From the NCBI RefSeq assembly GCF_036088315.1, contig NZ_CP107996.1, positions 4,547,501 to 4,611,500 of the forward strand: DNA of 64,000 nucleotides, given 5' to 3'. Source of the stretch: Streptomyces sp. NBC_00344. GTDB lineage: Bacteria; Actinomycetota; Actinomycetes; Streptomycetales; Streptomycetaceae. Under the pieces are notes generated by a model that saw nothing but the letters and a program-made list of their open reading frames with translations, was not told the origin of the DNA and made no database searches. Numbering within the stretch: position 1 is the first letter of the stretch; every line of letters begins with the position of its first letter. The position numbers were made by a program, and so were the translations under genes. Of this stretch, positions 1-9,760 are shown piece after piece.

Positions 1-112
1 GCCGTGAATTAGCCCAATGGGCGACCCCGAGTGCACTCTGCTGAGCCAAGTGGGGGATGGTAGAGACAGTCAGGGCACCTCGAAGAAGAGGACGACGTCG
101 GTGAGGGATGAC

Positions 113-1402
<1,290 letters not shown>

Positions 1403-1450
1403 CCCCGAGTCCCGGTCGCCGCACCGCGCGAGAGCAGGTGCACGTATCGA

Positions 1451-1499
1451 AAAGCGCCCCGCCGCCGATCCCCCCACGGGTCGACGTACGGGGCGCTTT
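1451..1499 (+). terminator. hairpin terminator after gltA
   Basis: AAAGCGCCCCG at 1451-1461 is perfectly complementary to CGGGGCGCTTT at 1489-1499, an 11-bp stem with a 27-nt loop. It begins about 50 nt after the citrate synthase stop. There is no real T-tract, which is common for Streptomyces terminators. Confidence 0.7.
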
Positions 1500-1769
1500 C
1501 CATTCCCCGGTCGGATTCCCCCCACGGGATCCGCTCCGGGCGTCTGGGTGCGCCGAAGCACTGCTGCGCGGTCTGCCGGGGTACGCACCCGACGGGAGGG
1601 CCGCTCAAAGCTCCCCGCGGTACGTGCCCCGGCCCACGCTTGCCTGGAGCGTCCCCCAAGACACTCCGTCGGATGTCCCCCAAGACATCCATGGCATCGC
1701 TCACTTAGACACTCGGGGCACCCGAATGGTTACCCCTTAAAGCATGTGATCTAAATCTCGATGTGAACG
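1500..1769. other. gene-free spacer with a short direct repeat
   Basis: No convincing gene is seen between the gltA terminator and the convergent copper ATPase. The only structure noted is a 13-nt direct repeat, GTCCCCCAAGACA, at 1651-1663 and 1675-1687. The stretch 1728-1775 is AT-richer than its surroundings and lies just past the ATPase stop. I assign no function to either. Confidence 0.4.
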
Positions 1770-3968
1770 TCATGTGAAGGTACGCAATCTCAGGCTGTTT
1801 GTCACTACGAACACCGAAGAGAACGCCATTGCGAAACCTGCGGTCATGGGGTTGAGCAGGCCCGCAGCCGCCAGAGGCAGGGCTGCGACGTTGTACGCGA
1901 AGGCCCAGAAAAGGTTGGCTCTGATGGTCCCCAGGGTCCGGCGGGCGAGCCTGATCGCGTCGGCGGCCGCCAGAAGATCTCCACGTACCAGGGTGAGGTC
2001 ACCGGCCTCGATCGCCGCGTCGGTCCCCGTGCCCATGGCGAGCCCCAGATCGGCGGTCGCCAGGGCGGCCGCGTCGTTCACCCCGTCGCCGATCATCGCG
2101 ACCGTGCGTCCCTCGGCCTGCAGCCCTCTGATCACGTCGGCCTTGTCCTCGGGCAGGACTTCGGCCCGGACGCTGTCGATGCCGACCTCGGCGGCCACGG
2201 CTTCGGCCACCGCCCGGTTGTCGCCGCTCAGCAGCACCGGGGTGAGGCCGAGCCCGCGCAGCCGCCGCACGGCCTCGGCGCTGGTCTCCCGCACCGCGTC
2301 CGCGACCGTCAGTACGCCCCGGGCCTTTCCGTCCCAGGCGACGTGCACCGTGGTGGCTCCGGCGGCCTGTGCGGGCAACCCGGGCAGCTCGATGCCCGCG
2401 TCGGTCAGCAGCCTGGCCCGCCCGGCCAGCACCCGGAGCCCGTCGACGGTGCCCCGCACTCCGAGCCCGGGCACGTCCTCGAAGTCCCCGGGCACCGGCA
2501 GATCCCCAGCGCGCTCCTGTGCGGCGGCCGCGACGGCCAGGGCGACGGGATGACCCGATGCGTGTTCCAGGGCGCCTGCGAGCCGCAGCAACTCCTTCTC
2601 GTCGGTATCCCCGAGCGTGTGCACCTCGAGCAGCCGCATACGCCCGGTGGTGACCGTCCCGGTCTTGTCCAGCACGACGGTGTCCACCCGGCGGGTCGAC
2701 TCCAGCACCTCGGGACCCTTGATCAGGATGCCGAGCTGCGCCCCGCGGCCGGTGCCGGCCATCAGTGCGGTGGGGGTCGCGAGCCCCAGCGCGCACGGGC
2801 AGGCGATGACCAGCACCGCCACCGCCGCGGTGAAAGCCGCGGTGATGTCGCCGGTGGCCAGCAGCCATCCGGCCAGGGTGCCGAGCGAGAGCAGCAGCAC
2901 GACGGGCACGAAGACGGCGGAGACCCGGTCCGCCAGCCGCTGCACCCTGGCCTTGCCGTTCTGCGCGTCCTCCACGAGACGGGCCATCCTGGCCAGCTGG
3001 GTGTCCGCGCCGACCCGGGTCGCCTCCACGACGATCCGGCCCGATGTGCTCACGCAGCCGCCGGTGACCGGGTCGCCCGGGCCGGTGTCGGCCGGAACCG
3101 ACTCGCCGGTGAGCATGGACGCGTCCACGGCGGACGCGCCCTCGATCACCAGCCCGTCGGTGGCGATCTTCTCCCCGGGGCGTACGACGAAGCGGTCGCC
3201 GACGGCGAGCCGGCCGGCCGGGATGCGGATCTCGGTTCCGTCCCGCAGCACCGACACGTCCTTGGCGCCCAGTTCCAGCAGCGCCCGCAGGGCGGCCCCG
3301 GCGCTGCGCTTCGACCGCGCCTCCAGATAGCGGCCGAGCAGGATGAAGGTGACGACGCCCGCCGCGACCTCGAAATAGATCGTCGATGTGCCGTCGGCGG
3401 GCGATGCCGTCCAGCTGAACCCGTGGCGCATCCCCGGCATCCCCGCGTCGCCGAGGAACAGTGCCCACAGCGACCAGAGGAAGGCGGCGAGGGTGCCCAG
3501 CGAGACCAGGGTGTCCATGGTCGCCGCGCCGTGCCGCAGATTGGTCCAGGCGGCCCGGTGGAAGGGGAGTGCGCCCCAGACCGTGACGGGCGCGGCCAGC
3601 GCCAGGGAGAGCCACTGCCAGTTGTCGAACTGGAGCGGCGGGACCATGGCAAGGACGATCACCGGCAGGCTGAGCACGGCGCAGACCAGCACCCGCTGCC
3701 GCAGCGCGCCGGCCCCGGGGCCGACGGTCGTGCCGGGCCGCTCCGCGGCAGCGGGCGGGGCCGGCGCCTCGGCCGTGTAGCCCGTCCTGACGACGGTCGC
3801 GATCAGGTCCGCGACCTGTATGCCGTCCCCGAAGGAGACCTTCGCCTTCTCGGTGGCGTAGTTGACGGTGGCCTCGACCCCGTCCATGCGGTTGAGCTTC
3901 TTCTCGACGCGGGCCGCGCACGAGGCGCAGGTCATTCCCCCGACCGAGAGTTCGACGGTGCCGGGCAC
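1770..3968 (-). CDS. copA: copper-exporting P-type ATPase (CopA type)
   Basis: A P1B-type ATPase that uses ATP to pump copper(I) out across the membrane. Reading order shows one N-terminal heavy-metal domain with GMTCASC (C14, C17), membrane helices from about residue 95, and the transmembrane metal motif C390-P-C392. The phosphorylation motif follows at D434-KTGT, then the hinge GDGVNDAAAL near the C-terminus. CPC together with the MTCxxC domain points to Cu+ rather than Zn or Cd. The start is GTG at 3968, 6 nt after the chaperone gene, so the two form one operon. Length (732 aa) is normal. Expression is probably controlled from the CsoR-like site upstream of copZ. Confidence 0.94.
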   Translation of the reverse strand: MPGTVELSVGGMTCASCAARVEKKLNRMDGVEATVNYATEKAKVSFGDGIQVADLIATVVRTGYTAEAPAPPAAAERPGTTVGPGAGALRQRVLVCAVLSLPVIVLAMVPPLQFDNWQWLSLALAAPVTVWGALPFHRAAWTNLRHGAATMDTLVSLGTLAAFLWSLWALFLGDAGMPGMRHGFSWTASPADGTSTIYFEVAAGVVTFILLGRYLEARSKRSAGAALRALLELGAKDVSVLRDGTEIRIPAGRLAVGDRFVVRPGEKIATDGLVIEGASAVDASMLTGESVPADTGPGDPVTGGCVSTSGRIVVEATRVGADTQLARMARLVEDAQNGKARVQRLADRVSAVFVPVVLLLSLGTLAGWLLATGDITAAFTAAVAVLVIACPCALGLATPTALMAGTGRGAQLGILIKGPEVLESTRRVDTVVLDKTGTVTTGRMRLLEVHTLGDTDEKELLRLAGALEHASGHPVALAVAAAAQERAGDLPVPGDFEDVPGLGVRGTVDGLRVLAGRARLLTDAGIELPGLPAQAAGATTVHVAWDGKARGVLTVADAVRETSAEAVRRLRGLGLTPVLLSGDNRAVAEAVAAEVGIDSVRAEVLPEDKADVIRGLQAEGRTVAMIGDGVNDAAALATADLGLAMGTGTDAAIEAGDLTLVRGDLLAAADAIRLARRTLGTIRANLFWAFAYNVAALPLAAAGLLNPMTAGFAMAFSSVFVVTNSLRLRTFT

Positions 3969-3974
3969 GGTGGA

Positions 3975-4232
3975 TCAGGCCCGGCCCGTGAGCTCGTAAC
4001 CGGCCTCGTCGACCGCGGCGCGTACGGCCTCGTCGTCCAGCGCGGCCGCGGAGGCCACGGTCACCAGGCCGGTGGCCGCGACGGCCTGGACCGAACCGAC
4101 GCCGGGGAGCTCGGCGATCTCGCTGGAGACGGCGCCCTCGCAGTGACCGCAGGTCATCCCGGTCACCTGGAAGACGGTGGTGACGGCGGTGTTCTCGGGG
4201 GCGGCCTGGGAGGTCCGGGTCTCGGCGGTCAT
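3975..4232 (-). CDS. copZ: copper chaperone, heavy-metal-associated domain protein
   Basis: An 85-residue single-domain protein with the metal motif GMTCGHC (C28, C31) followed by a ferredoxin-like HMA fold (EGAVSSEIAELPGV). It would bind Cu(I) in the cytosol and deliver it to the ATPase encoded 6 nt downstream. The start ATG at 4232 has a good GAGGAG ribosome site. About 25 residues precede the HMA core, slightly longer than minimal CopZ proteins. The gene is first in the copZ-copA operon. Confidence 0.92.
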   Translation of the reverse strand: MTAETRTSQAAPENTAVTTVFQVTGMTCGHCEGAVSSEIAELPGVGSVQAVAATGLVTVASAAALDDEAVRAAVDEAGYELTGRA

Positions 4233-4317
4233 ATCGCTCTCCTCTGGACAGATGTGCGTAATTCATGGTGCGTGAGAGTTTCCCGAGAATGCCGGGTCAC
4301 TCCGACACTCTCCACGG

Positions 4318-4334
4318 TATACCCCTAGGGGGTA
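4318..4334. promoter_or_regulatory. CsoR-like copper operator, overlapping a putative -10
   Basis: The sequence TATACCCCTAGGGGGTA contains the perfect palindrome CCCCTAGGGG (4322-4331) flanked by TA steps. This resembles the C-tract/G-tract operators bound by the copper-sensing repressor CsoR in actinobacteria. It lies about 90 nt upstream of copZ. On the minus strand its edge reads GGGGTATACC, so TATACC could be the copZ -10 element occluded by the repressor. It also lies about 55 nt upstream of the divergent dehydrogenase. No csoR gene is present in the window. Confidence 0.65.
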
Positions 4335-4386
4335 CATGTGCGAGCCGGTGTCCCGCAGGCTGCCGGATGAGTAGCGTGTCCGGGTG

Positions 4387-5463
4387 ATGCGCGCAGTGGT
4401 GTATGAGCAATTCGGACAGATCGCCGGGGTACGGAACGTACCGGACCCGCGGCCCTCCCCCCACGGTGCGGTGGTCCGTGTCGAGGCCACCGGGCTCTGC
4501 CGCAGTGACTGGCACGGCTGGCAGGGGCACGACCCGGACATCGTCCTGCCCCATGTGCCCGGCCATGAACTCGCCGGTGTCGTCGAGGAGGTGGGCGGCT
4601 CCGTCACCGGCTGGCGCAGCGGGGACCGGGTCACGGTGCCGTTCGTCTGCGCCTGCGGCCGCTGCGCCTCCTGCGCGGCGGGAGATCAGCAGGTCTGTGA
4701 ACGGCAGGCCCAGCCGGGGTTCACGCACTGGGGGTCCTTCGCCGATTACGTGGCCCTGGAGCACGCGGACGTCAATCTGGTGGCGGTACCCGACGCGATG
4801 TCCTTCACCACCGCCGCCGTGCTCGGCTGCCGGTTCGCGACCGCTTTCCGCGCCGTCGTCGACCGGGGCCGGGCCGCTGCGGGGGAGTGGGTCGCGGTGC
4901 ACGGCTGCGGAGGCCTCGGTCTTTCCGCCGTCATGATCGCCGCGGCCTGCGGGGCGCGGGTGGTGGCGGTGGACGTGGCACCGGGTGCTCTGGAGCTGGC
5001 CCGCGGGTTCGGCGCGGCCGTCTGCGTGGACGCGGGGCGTGGCGGGGCCGCGGATGCGGTACGGGACGCGACCGGCGGCGGCGCGCACCTCTCACTCGAC
5101 ACCCTCGGCTCACCCGGGACCTGTGCGGCATCGGTGGGGTCTCTGCGGCGGCGCGGACGCCATGTCCAGGTCGGGCTGCTGCCGTCGGCCGCCGGGGGCC
5201 GGGCGGCCACGGGCGGCGGCTCCACCGCCGTGTCACCGGCGGGCATCTGGGAAAAGGTGATCGGCTGGGAACTCGAACTGCTCGGCAGCCACGGCATGGC
5301 CGCGCACGCCTATGCCCCGATGATGGCGCTGGTGGCATCCGGCGCGCTCCGTCCCGGCCTGCTGGTCACGTCGGAGATCGGACTGGCGGACGCTCCAGCG
5401 GCGCTGGCCGCGATGGGCGCGGCGCGGGGGCCCGGCGTCACCGTCGTCGAGCCCCGGCGGTGA
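4387..5463 (+). CDS. zinc-dependent medium-chain alcohol dehydrogenase
   Basis: A medium-chain dehydrogenase/reductase that would oxidise an alcohol or reduce an aldehyde with NAD(P). Catalytic zinc ligands are C38 (GLCRSDWHGW) and H60-E61 (GHELAG). The structural zinc site has four cysteines, C90, C93, C96 and C104. A Rossmann motif HGCGGLGLSAV follows. At 358 residues it has normal length. An in-frame GTG lies one codon earlier at 4384, but ATG 4387 is preferred. It is divergent from the copper operon and shares its intergenic region. It converges with a small DNA-binding protein gene 5 nt away. The substrate cannot be told from sequence. Confidence 0.88.
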   Translation: MRAVVYEQFGQIAGVRNVPDPRPSPHGAVVRVEATGLCRSDWHGWQGHDPDIVLPHVPGHELAGVVEEVGGSVTGWRSGDRVTVPFVCACGRCASCAAGDQQVCERQAQPGFTHWGSFADYVALEHADVNLVAVPDAMSFTTAAVLGCRFATAFRAVVDRGRAAAGEWVAVHGCGGLGLSAVMIAAACGARVVAVDVAPGALELARGFGAAVCVDAGRGGAADAVRDATGGGAHLSLDTLGSPGTCAASVGSLRRRGRHVQVGLLPSAAGGRAATGGGSTAVSPAGIWEKVIGWELELLGSHGMAAHAYAPMMALVASGALRPGLLVTSEIGLADAPAALAAMGAARGPGVTVVEPRR

Positions 5464-5468
5464 CCGCG

Positions 5469-5666
5469 TCAGTCGCCCCGGCCCCGGTTGCTCGGCCGGC
5501 GTGACACCCAGATCCGGATGGTCTCCGGATACCAGTACGGCTTGCCGTGCTCCACCTGGTCGGGCGGTGGCAGCAGCCCGTGTTTGCGGTACGAGCGGAC
5601 GGTGTCCGGCTGCACCCGGATGTGCGCTGCGATCTCCTTGTAGGACCAGAGCGTGTGGTCGGTCAT
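5469..5666 (-). CDS. small helix-turn-helix protein (MerR/excisionase-like)
   Basis: A 65-residue protein that is almost entirely one winged-helix DNA-binding unit. SYKEIAAHIRVQPDTVRSYR is the helix-turn-helix, and GKPYWYPETIRIWVSRR resembles the wing and last helix of AlpA/Xis-like proteins. I chose ATG 5666, preceded by AGGAAAG at a good distance, over an in-frame start 23 codons upstream. No integrase, replication gene or attachment site is seen next to it. It may therefore be an orphan regulator or a leftover of an integrative element. No further role is visible. Confidence 0.7.
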   Translation of the reverse strand: MTDHTLWSYKEIAAHIRVQPDTVRSYRKHGLLPPPDQVEHGKPYWYPETIRIWVSRRPSNRGRGD

Positions 5667-5954
5667 GTCAGCACTTTCCTGCGCGGATCGTGACGTCGGC
5701 CTGGGGGCCGTCGGGGGAGTCGCGGAACAGCGCATTGGTGATCATTCAGCCTCTCCCCGGTCAACGGCCGGCGAAGAGACGGGGGAAGGGGCTGTTGATC
5801 TCCTGTGACGGAAAGCACGCGTAATGGAGACATGCGTGACAGGAAGGCAACTCATGTGACGTAGGCGGCACATGAGGGCAAACCATATGAAATGACTCCA
5901 GAGGCCCGGGACGTCGGACCCAGGTGACCTCCACGCACTCGGTTCCCCCGGGGC

Positions 5955-6857
5955 CTACGGGGTGCCGGAGCCCCCGCAGGAGCGGAGGAAGGCCCGGGTG
6001 CGGCGGGCGATCGGCAGCGGCCGGTCGGGCGGACAGGGATACATGTCCTGCTCGACGATCGCGAACAGCTCCCGGTCCAGTTTCCGTGCCGCGTCGAGCA
6101 CGGGCCCGAGTGCGGGCACACCGTGCGGCGGCTCGCACATCACGCCGCGAGCGACTGCGGGCCCGAACGGCAGGTCGGCGGCGCGTACTTCGGCGAGCAC
6201 CGCGGGGTCCACCTGCTTGAGGTGGAGATAGCCGATCCGCTCGCCGTACGTCTCGATGAGCCGGACGCTGTCCCCGCCGCAGTACGCGTAGTGCCCGGTG
6301 TCCAGGCAGAGGGAGACCAGAGCCGGGTCGGTGGCGTCCAGGAAGCGGGCGACGTTCTCCTCGGTGTCGATGTGCGTGTCCGCGTGCGGATGGACGACGA
6401 TGCGCAGCCCGAAGCGGTCCCGCACCTCGCGTCCCAGCCGCTCGGTCTGGGTGGTCAGATCCCGCCACTGTGCGGCGTCGAGTGTGGCGGGCTCCTTCAC
6501 CTCGCCCGTCTTGTCGTCGCGCCAGAAGGACGGGATGACGACGAGATGCTCCGCCCCCGTCGACCGGGCCAGCGCGGCGATGTCGGACACATGGGCCCAG
6601 GTGGCGTCCCACACGGCGGGTCCGTGGTGCAGACCGGTGAACACCGTTCCCGCGGACACCCGCAGCCCGCGCCGGGTGATCTCATCGGTGAGGCGCGCCG
6701 GGTCCGTGGGCAGATAACCGTACGGGCCGAGTTCGATCCACTCGTAGCCGGATTCCGCGACCTCGTCGAGGAAACGGGTCCAGGGGACCTGGAGCGGATC
6801 CTCGGGGAACCACACCCCCCAGGAGTCGGGTGCTGAGCCGATCCGGATGTGCGTCAT
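5955..6857 (-). CDS. TIM-barrel sugar isomerase/epimerase-like protein (IolE/IolI family)
   Basis: A 300-residue protein of the xylose-isomerase-like TIM-barrel family (AP endonuclease 2 superfamily). IGSAPDSWGVWFPED at the N-terminus is typical of inosose dehydratase/isomerase relatives. Metal-binding segments are visible as VVHPHADTHIDTEEN, CLDTGHYAYCGGD, YLHLKQVDP and a final FAIVEQDMYP. It is divergent from iolC and shares a palindromic promoter region with it, so it most likely converts an inosose intermediate of inositol breakdown. I chose ATG 6857 because the family motif begins right after it. IolE (dehydratase) and IolI (isomerase) cannot be separated by eye. Confidence 0.82.
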   Translation of the reverse strand: MTHIRIGSAPDSWGVWFPEDPLQVPWTRFLDEVAESGYEWIELGPYGYLPTDPARLTDEITRRGLRVSAGTVFTGLHHGPAVWDATWAHVSDIAALARSTGAEHLVVIPSFWRDDKTGEVKEPATLDAAQWRDLTTQTERLGREVRDRFGLRIVVHPHADTHIDTEENVARFLDATDPALVSLCLDTGHYAYCGGDSVRLIETYGERIGYLHLKQVDPAVLAEVRAADLPFGPAVARGVMCEPPHGVPALGPVLDAARKLDRELFAIVEQDMYPCPPDRPLPIARRTRAFLRSCGGSGTP

Positions 6858-6886
6858 GGCACCAGGCTTCCGCCCCTCACGGAAAG

Positions 6887-6928
6887 CTGTCAAGCGTTCG
6901 TCCGAATGTAAGGACAATGCGTTGACAG
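6887..6928. promoter_or_regulatory. divergent inositol promoter/operator region with nested inverted repeats
   Basis: CTGTCAA (6887-6893) and TTGACAG (6922-6928) form an inverted repeat, so a TTGACA -35-like hexamer appears on both strands. Inside lies a second inverted pair, GTCC (6900-6903) and GGAC (6912-6915). On the plus strand TTGACA 6922-6927 is followed after 17-18 nt by TTAGAC/TAGACC (6945-6951), a plausible -10 for the iolC operon. The minus-strand -10 is weak. The symmetric layout suggests one repressor site controlling both directions. Confidence 0.55.
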
Positions 6929-6985
6929 CGGGTCGAGGGGAGAGTTAGACCTTGGGAACATCAGCCGACCGAGAGGACGTGCACG

Positions 6986-7969
6986 GTGTACGACCTGATC
7001 ACCATGGGCCGGATCGGGGTGGACCTCTACCCCCTGCAGGCCGGGGTACCGCTGGCGCAGGTCGACACCTTCGGGAAGTTCCTCGGCGGGTCCGCCACCA
7101 ATGTCGCGGTCGCCGCGGCGCGGCTGGGACGGCGGGCCGCGGTCGTCACCCGGACGGGTGCGGACCCGTTCGGCGCGTACCTGCACCAGGCGCTGCGGGA
7201 CTTCGGTGTCGACGACCGCTGGGTGACACCCGTGCCGGGGCTGCCCACTCCGGTGACGTTCTGTGAGATCTTCCCGCCGGACGACTTCCCGCTGTACTTC
7301 TACCGGCAGCCGAAGGCACCGGACCTGGAGATCTCGGCGGACGAACTGGACCTCGACGCGATCCGCTCGGCACGGGTGTTCTGGATGACGGGAACGGGGC
7401 TGTGCGCCGAACCGAGCCGGTCGGCGACGCTTGCCGCCCTGGCCGCACGGGACCCCGCACGGGCCGGCACCGCCACCGTCTTCGACCTGGACTGGCGGCC
7501 CGTCTTCTGGGAGGGCCGCGCCTGCGGGGGCGCGGCCGGTGCGGACCCCGGCGAGGCCCGCCCCTTCTATGAACAGGCCCTGCGCCACGCCACGGTCGCG
7601 GTCGGCAACCTCGACGAGGTGGAGGTCGCCACCGGCGAGCGCGAACCGCATGCCGCCGCCCTGGCCCTGCTGGAGCACGGAGTCGAACTCGCCGTCGTCA
7701 AACAGGGCCCCAAGGGGGTACTCGCCGTGCACCGGGACGGCACCATGACCGAGGTCCCACCGGTCCCCGTGGAGGTCGTCAACGGCCTGGGCGCGGGCGA
7801 CGCCTTCGGCGGCGCGCTCTGCCACGGGCTGCTCGCCGGCTGGGACCTGGAGCACACCATGCGGTACGCCAACGCCGCGGGAGCCATCGTCGCCTCCCGG
7901 CTCGCCTGTTCCTCCGCCATGCCGTACCCGGCCGAGGTCGCTGCGGCCGTCGAAGGGGCGGCGCCGTGA
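6986..7969 (+). CDS. iolC: 5-dehydro-2-deoxygluconokinase
   Basis: A PfkB-family kinase that phosphorylates 5-dehydro-2-deoxy-D-gluconate (DKG) in myo-inositol catabolism. The glycine-rich motif GGSATNVAVAAARLG is near residues 38-52. The catalytic GAGD is at 269-272, within NGLGAGDAFGGAL. Start is GTG 6986 with GAGAGGA about 8 nt upstream. It is the first gene of a plus-strand operon and its stop overlaps the next start by 4 nt. The assignment to iolC rather than another sugar kinase rests on iolB, iolD and mmsA in the same operon. Length, 327 aa, is normal. Confidence 0.9.
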   Translation: MYDLITMGRIGVDLYPLQAGVPLAQVDTFGKFLGGSATNVAVAAARLGRRAAVVTRTGADPFGAYLHQALRDFGVDDRWVTPVPGLPTPVTFCEIFPPDDFPLYFYRQPKAPDLEISADELDLDAIRSARVFWMTGTGLCAEPSRSATLAALAARDPARAGTATVFDLDWRPVFWEGRACGGAAGADPGEARPFYEQALRHATVAVGNLDEVEVATGEREPHAAALALLEHGVELAVVKQGPKGVLAVHRDGTMTEVPPVPVEVVNGLGAGDAFGGALCHGLLAGWDLEHTMRYANAAGAIVASRLACSSAMPYPAEVAAAVEGAAP

Positions 7970-8856
7970 CCGGCGTCGGACCGATCTCCATCGCCGGCCT
8001 GGTGAACGTCCGCACCCGCCATCCGGAGGCCATCGCCGAGGCCGCCGCCCGGCGCGCCCGGCGCTCGCTGCTCGGGGACCGGGGCCGGCTGATGATCGTG
8101 GCCGCCGACCACCCGGCGCGCGGCTCGCTCGCCGTCGGCGACCACGCCCTCGCCATGGCCAACCGGCTGGACCTGCTGGAGCGGCTGTGCCTCGCGCTCT
8201 CCAGGCCGGGAGTCGACGGTGTGCTCGCCACCGCCGACATACTCGAGGACCTGCTGCTGCTCGGAGCCCTCGAGGGCAAAGTGGTGATGGGCTCGATGAA
8301 CCGTGGTGGGCTGGCCGGCGCCTCCTTCGAGCTCGACGACCGGTTCACCGGGCACCGTGCCGAGGACCTCGCCCGCCTCGGGTTCGACGCGGGCAAGCTG
8401 CTGCTCCGCATCGACTACCAGGATCCGGGCTCGCTCACCACGCTGCACTCGACGGCCCGTGCCATCGACGAGATGGCCGCCCACCGGCTGCCGGTCTTCG
8501 TCGAGCCGTTCATCTGCCACCGTGCGGACGGCAGGCTGCTCAGCGACCTGAGCGCCGAAGCGGTGACCCGCTCCATAGCCATCGCGTCCGGCCTCGCGGG
8601 CACCTCCGCCTACACCTGGCTCAAGGTCCCCGTCACCGCGGATCCGGACGACATGGCGCGGGTCATGGAGACCTCGACGCTGCCCGCTGTGCTGCTGGGC
8701 GGCGAACCCGGCGGTGATCAGGAGGGCACCTACGAGAAGTGGCGCAAGGCGCTGCGGCTGCCCACCGTCCAGGGCCTGGTGGCCGGACGTTCCCTGCTCT
8801 ACCCGGCCGACGGCGATGTGGCGGGCGCCGTCGACACCGCGGTGGGACTGTTGTAG
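7966..8856 (+). CDS. beta/alpha-barrel aldolase-like protein (Cgl0159 family), probable inositol-pathway aldolase
   Basis: A 296-residue barrel protein of the DeoC/LacD-like Cgl0159 family that accompanies actinobacterial inositol operons. Visible segments are LMIVAADHPARG, VDGVLATADILEDLLLLG, KLLLRIDYQDPGS with a candidate Schiff-base lysine region, and VFVEPFICHR. It probably takes the IolJ role of splitting phosphorylated DKG into dihydroxyacetone phosphate and malonic semialdehyde, because no IolJ is seen here. That role is inferred from context. Start is GTG 7966, overlapping the iolC stop (GTGA), which indicates translational coupling. Confidence 0.8.
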   Translation: MTGVGPISIAGLVNVRTRHPEAIAEAAARRARRSLLGDRGRLMIVAADHPARGSLAVGDHALAMANRLDLLERLCLALSRPGVDGVLATADILEDLLLLGALEGKVVMGSMNRGGLAGASFELDDRFTGHRAEDLARLGFDAGKLLLRIDYQDPGSLTTLHSTARAIDEMAAHRLPVFVEPFICHRADGRLLSDLSAEAVTRSIAIASGLAGTSAYTWLKVPVTADPDDMARVMETSTLPAVLLGGEPGGDQEGTYEKWRKALRLPTVQGLVAGRSLLYPADGDVAGAVDTAVGLL

Positions 8857-8887
8857 CGAAACCCCCCGACTGCCCCCGGAGGCGCCG

Positions 8888-9760
8888 ATGAACGACAACG
8901 ATCTCGTGGTCCGCGCCGGGAGCGAGGCCCATGGGCCCTACGCCCTGGACATCGGGCCCGAACGGGCCGGCTGGGCGCACTGCGCGCTGCGGATACTGCG
9001 ACTCGACCCCGGCGGTTCACACGTTCTTTCCACCGATGACAGCGAATGGATCGTCCTGCCCCTGACCGGAGGCTGTACGGTCGCCGTCGACGGAGAGACC
9101 ATCGAACTCGGTGGCAGAGCAGGGGTGTTCAGCGCGGCCAGCGACTTCGCTTACGTACCGCGCGACGCCCGTGCACGAATCTCCTCCGGCGCGGGAGGCC
9201 GCTTCGCCCTGGCAGGAGCGAAGTGCGGGCGACGTCTCCCCGCCCGCTACGGCCCCGCGCCGGAGGTACCCGTCGAACTGCGCGGCAGCGGCAGCTGTTC
9301 GCGGCAGGTCAACAACTTCGCCGCCGCCGGCACGTTCGAGTGCGACCGGCTGATCGCCGTCGAGGTACTGACCCCGGGCGGCAACTGGTCCTCCTTCCCG
9401 CCCCACAAGCACGACGAGAACCGTCCCGGGGAGGAATCGCAACTGGAGGAGATCTACTACTTCGAGATCGCCGGAGAAGGTCCCGGATACCACCGGGTGT
9501 CCCCGTCGAGGAGCGGTGGAACCGATCTGCTGGCCGAGATCCGCAGCGGGGACACGGTACTGATCCCGGACGGCTGGCACGGCCCGTCGATGGCGGTCCC
9601 GGGACACGACATGTACTACCTCAACGTCATGGCGGGCCCGGGCGCGGAACGCGAATGGCTGATCCGGGACCACCCGGACCACAGCTGGATCCGTACGACC
9701 TGGGACGCACAGCCCGTCGACCCACGACTGCCCCTTTACGGACCGGAGGAGCCCCGATGA
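8888..9760 (+). CDS. iolB: 5-deoxy-glucuronate isomerase
   Basis: Isomerises 5-deoxy-glucuronate to 5-dehydro-2-deoxygluconate, the step before IolC. It is a bicupin of 290 residues. The metal-binding cupin motif is visible as PPHKHDENRPGEESQLEEIYYFE, with a late GWHGPSMAVPGHDMYYLNVMAG. Start ATG 8888 has GGAGG a few bases upstream. The stop overlaps the iolD start as ATGA. Family length is about 270-300 aa, so it is complete. Confidence 0.93.
   Translation: MNDNDLVVRAGSEAHGPYALDIGPERAGWAHCALRILRLDPGGSHVLSTDDSEWIVLPLTGGCTVAVDGETIELGGRAGVFSAASDFAYVPRDARARISSGAGGRFALAGAKCGRRLPARYGPAPEVPVELRGSGSCSRQVNNFAAAGTFECDRLIAVEVLTPGGNWSSFPPHKHDENRPGEESQLEEIYYFEIAGEGPGYHRVSPSRSGGTDLLAEIRSGDTVLIPDGWHGPSMAVPGHDMYYLNVMAGPGAEREWLIRDHPDHSWIRTTWDAQPVDPRLPLYGPEEPR

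Noticed and set aside
1999..4328. Very long frames on both strands across the copper ATPase
   Set aside because: They are Arg/Gly/His-rich out-of-frame shadows of copA and copZ, whose own frames carry every family motif.
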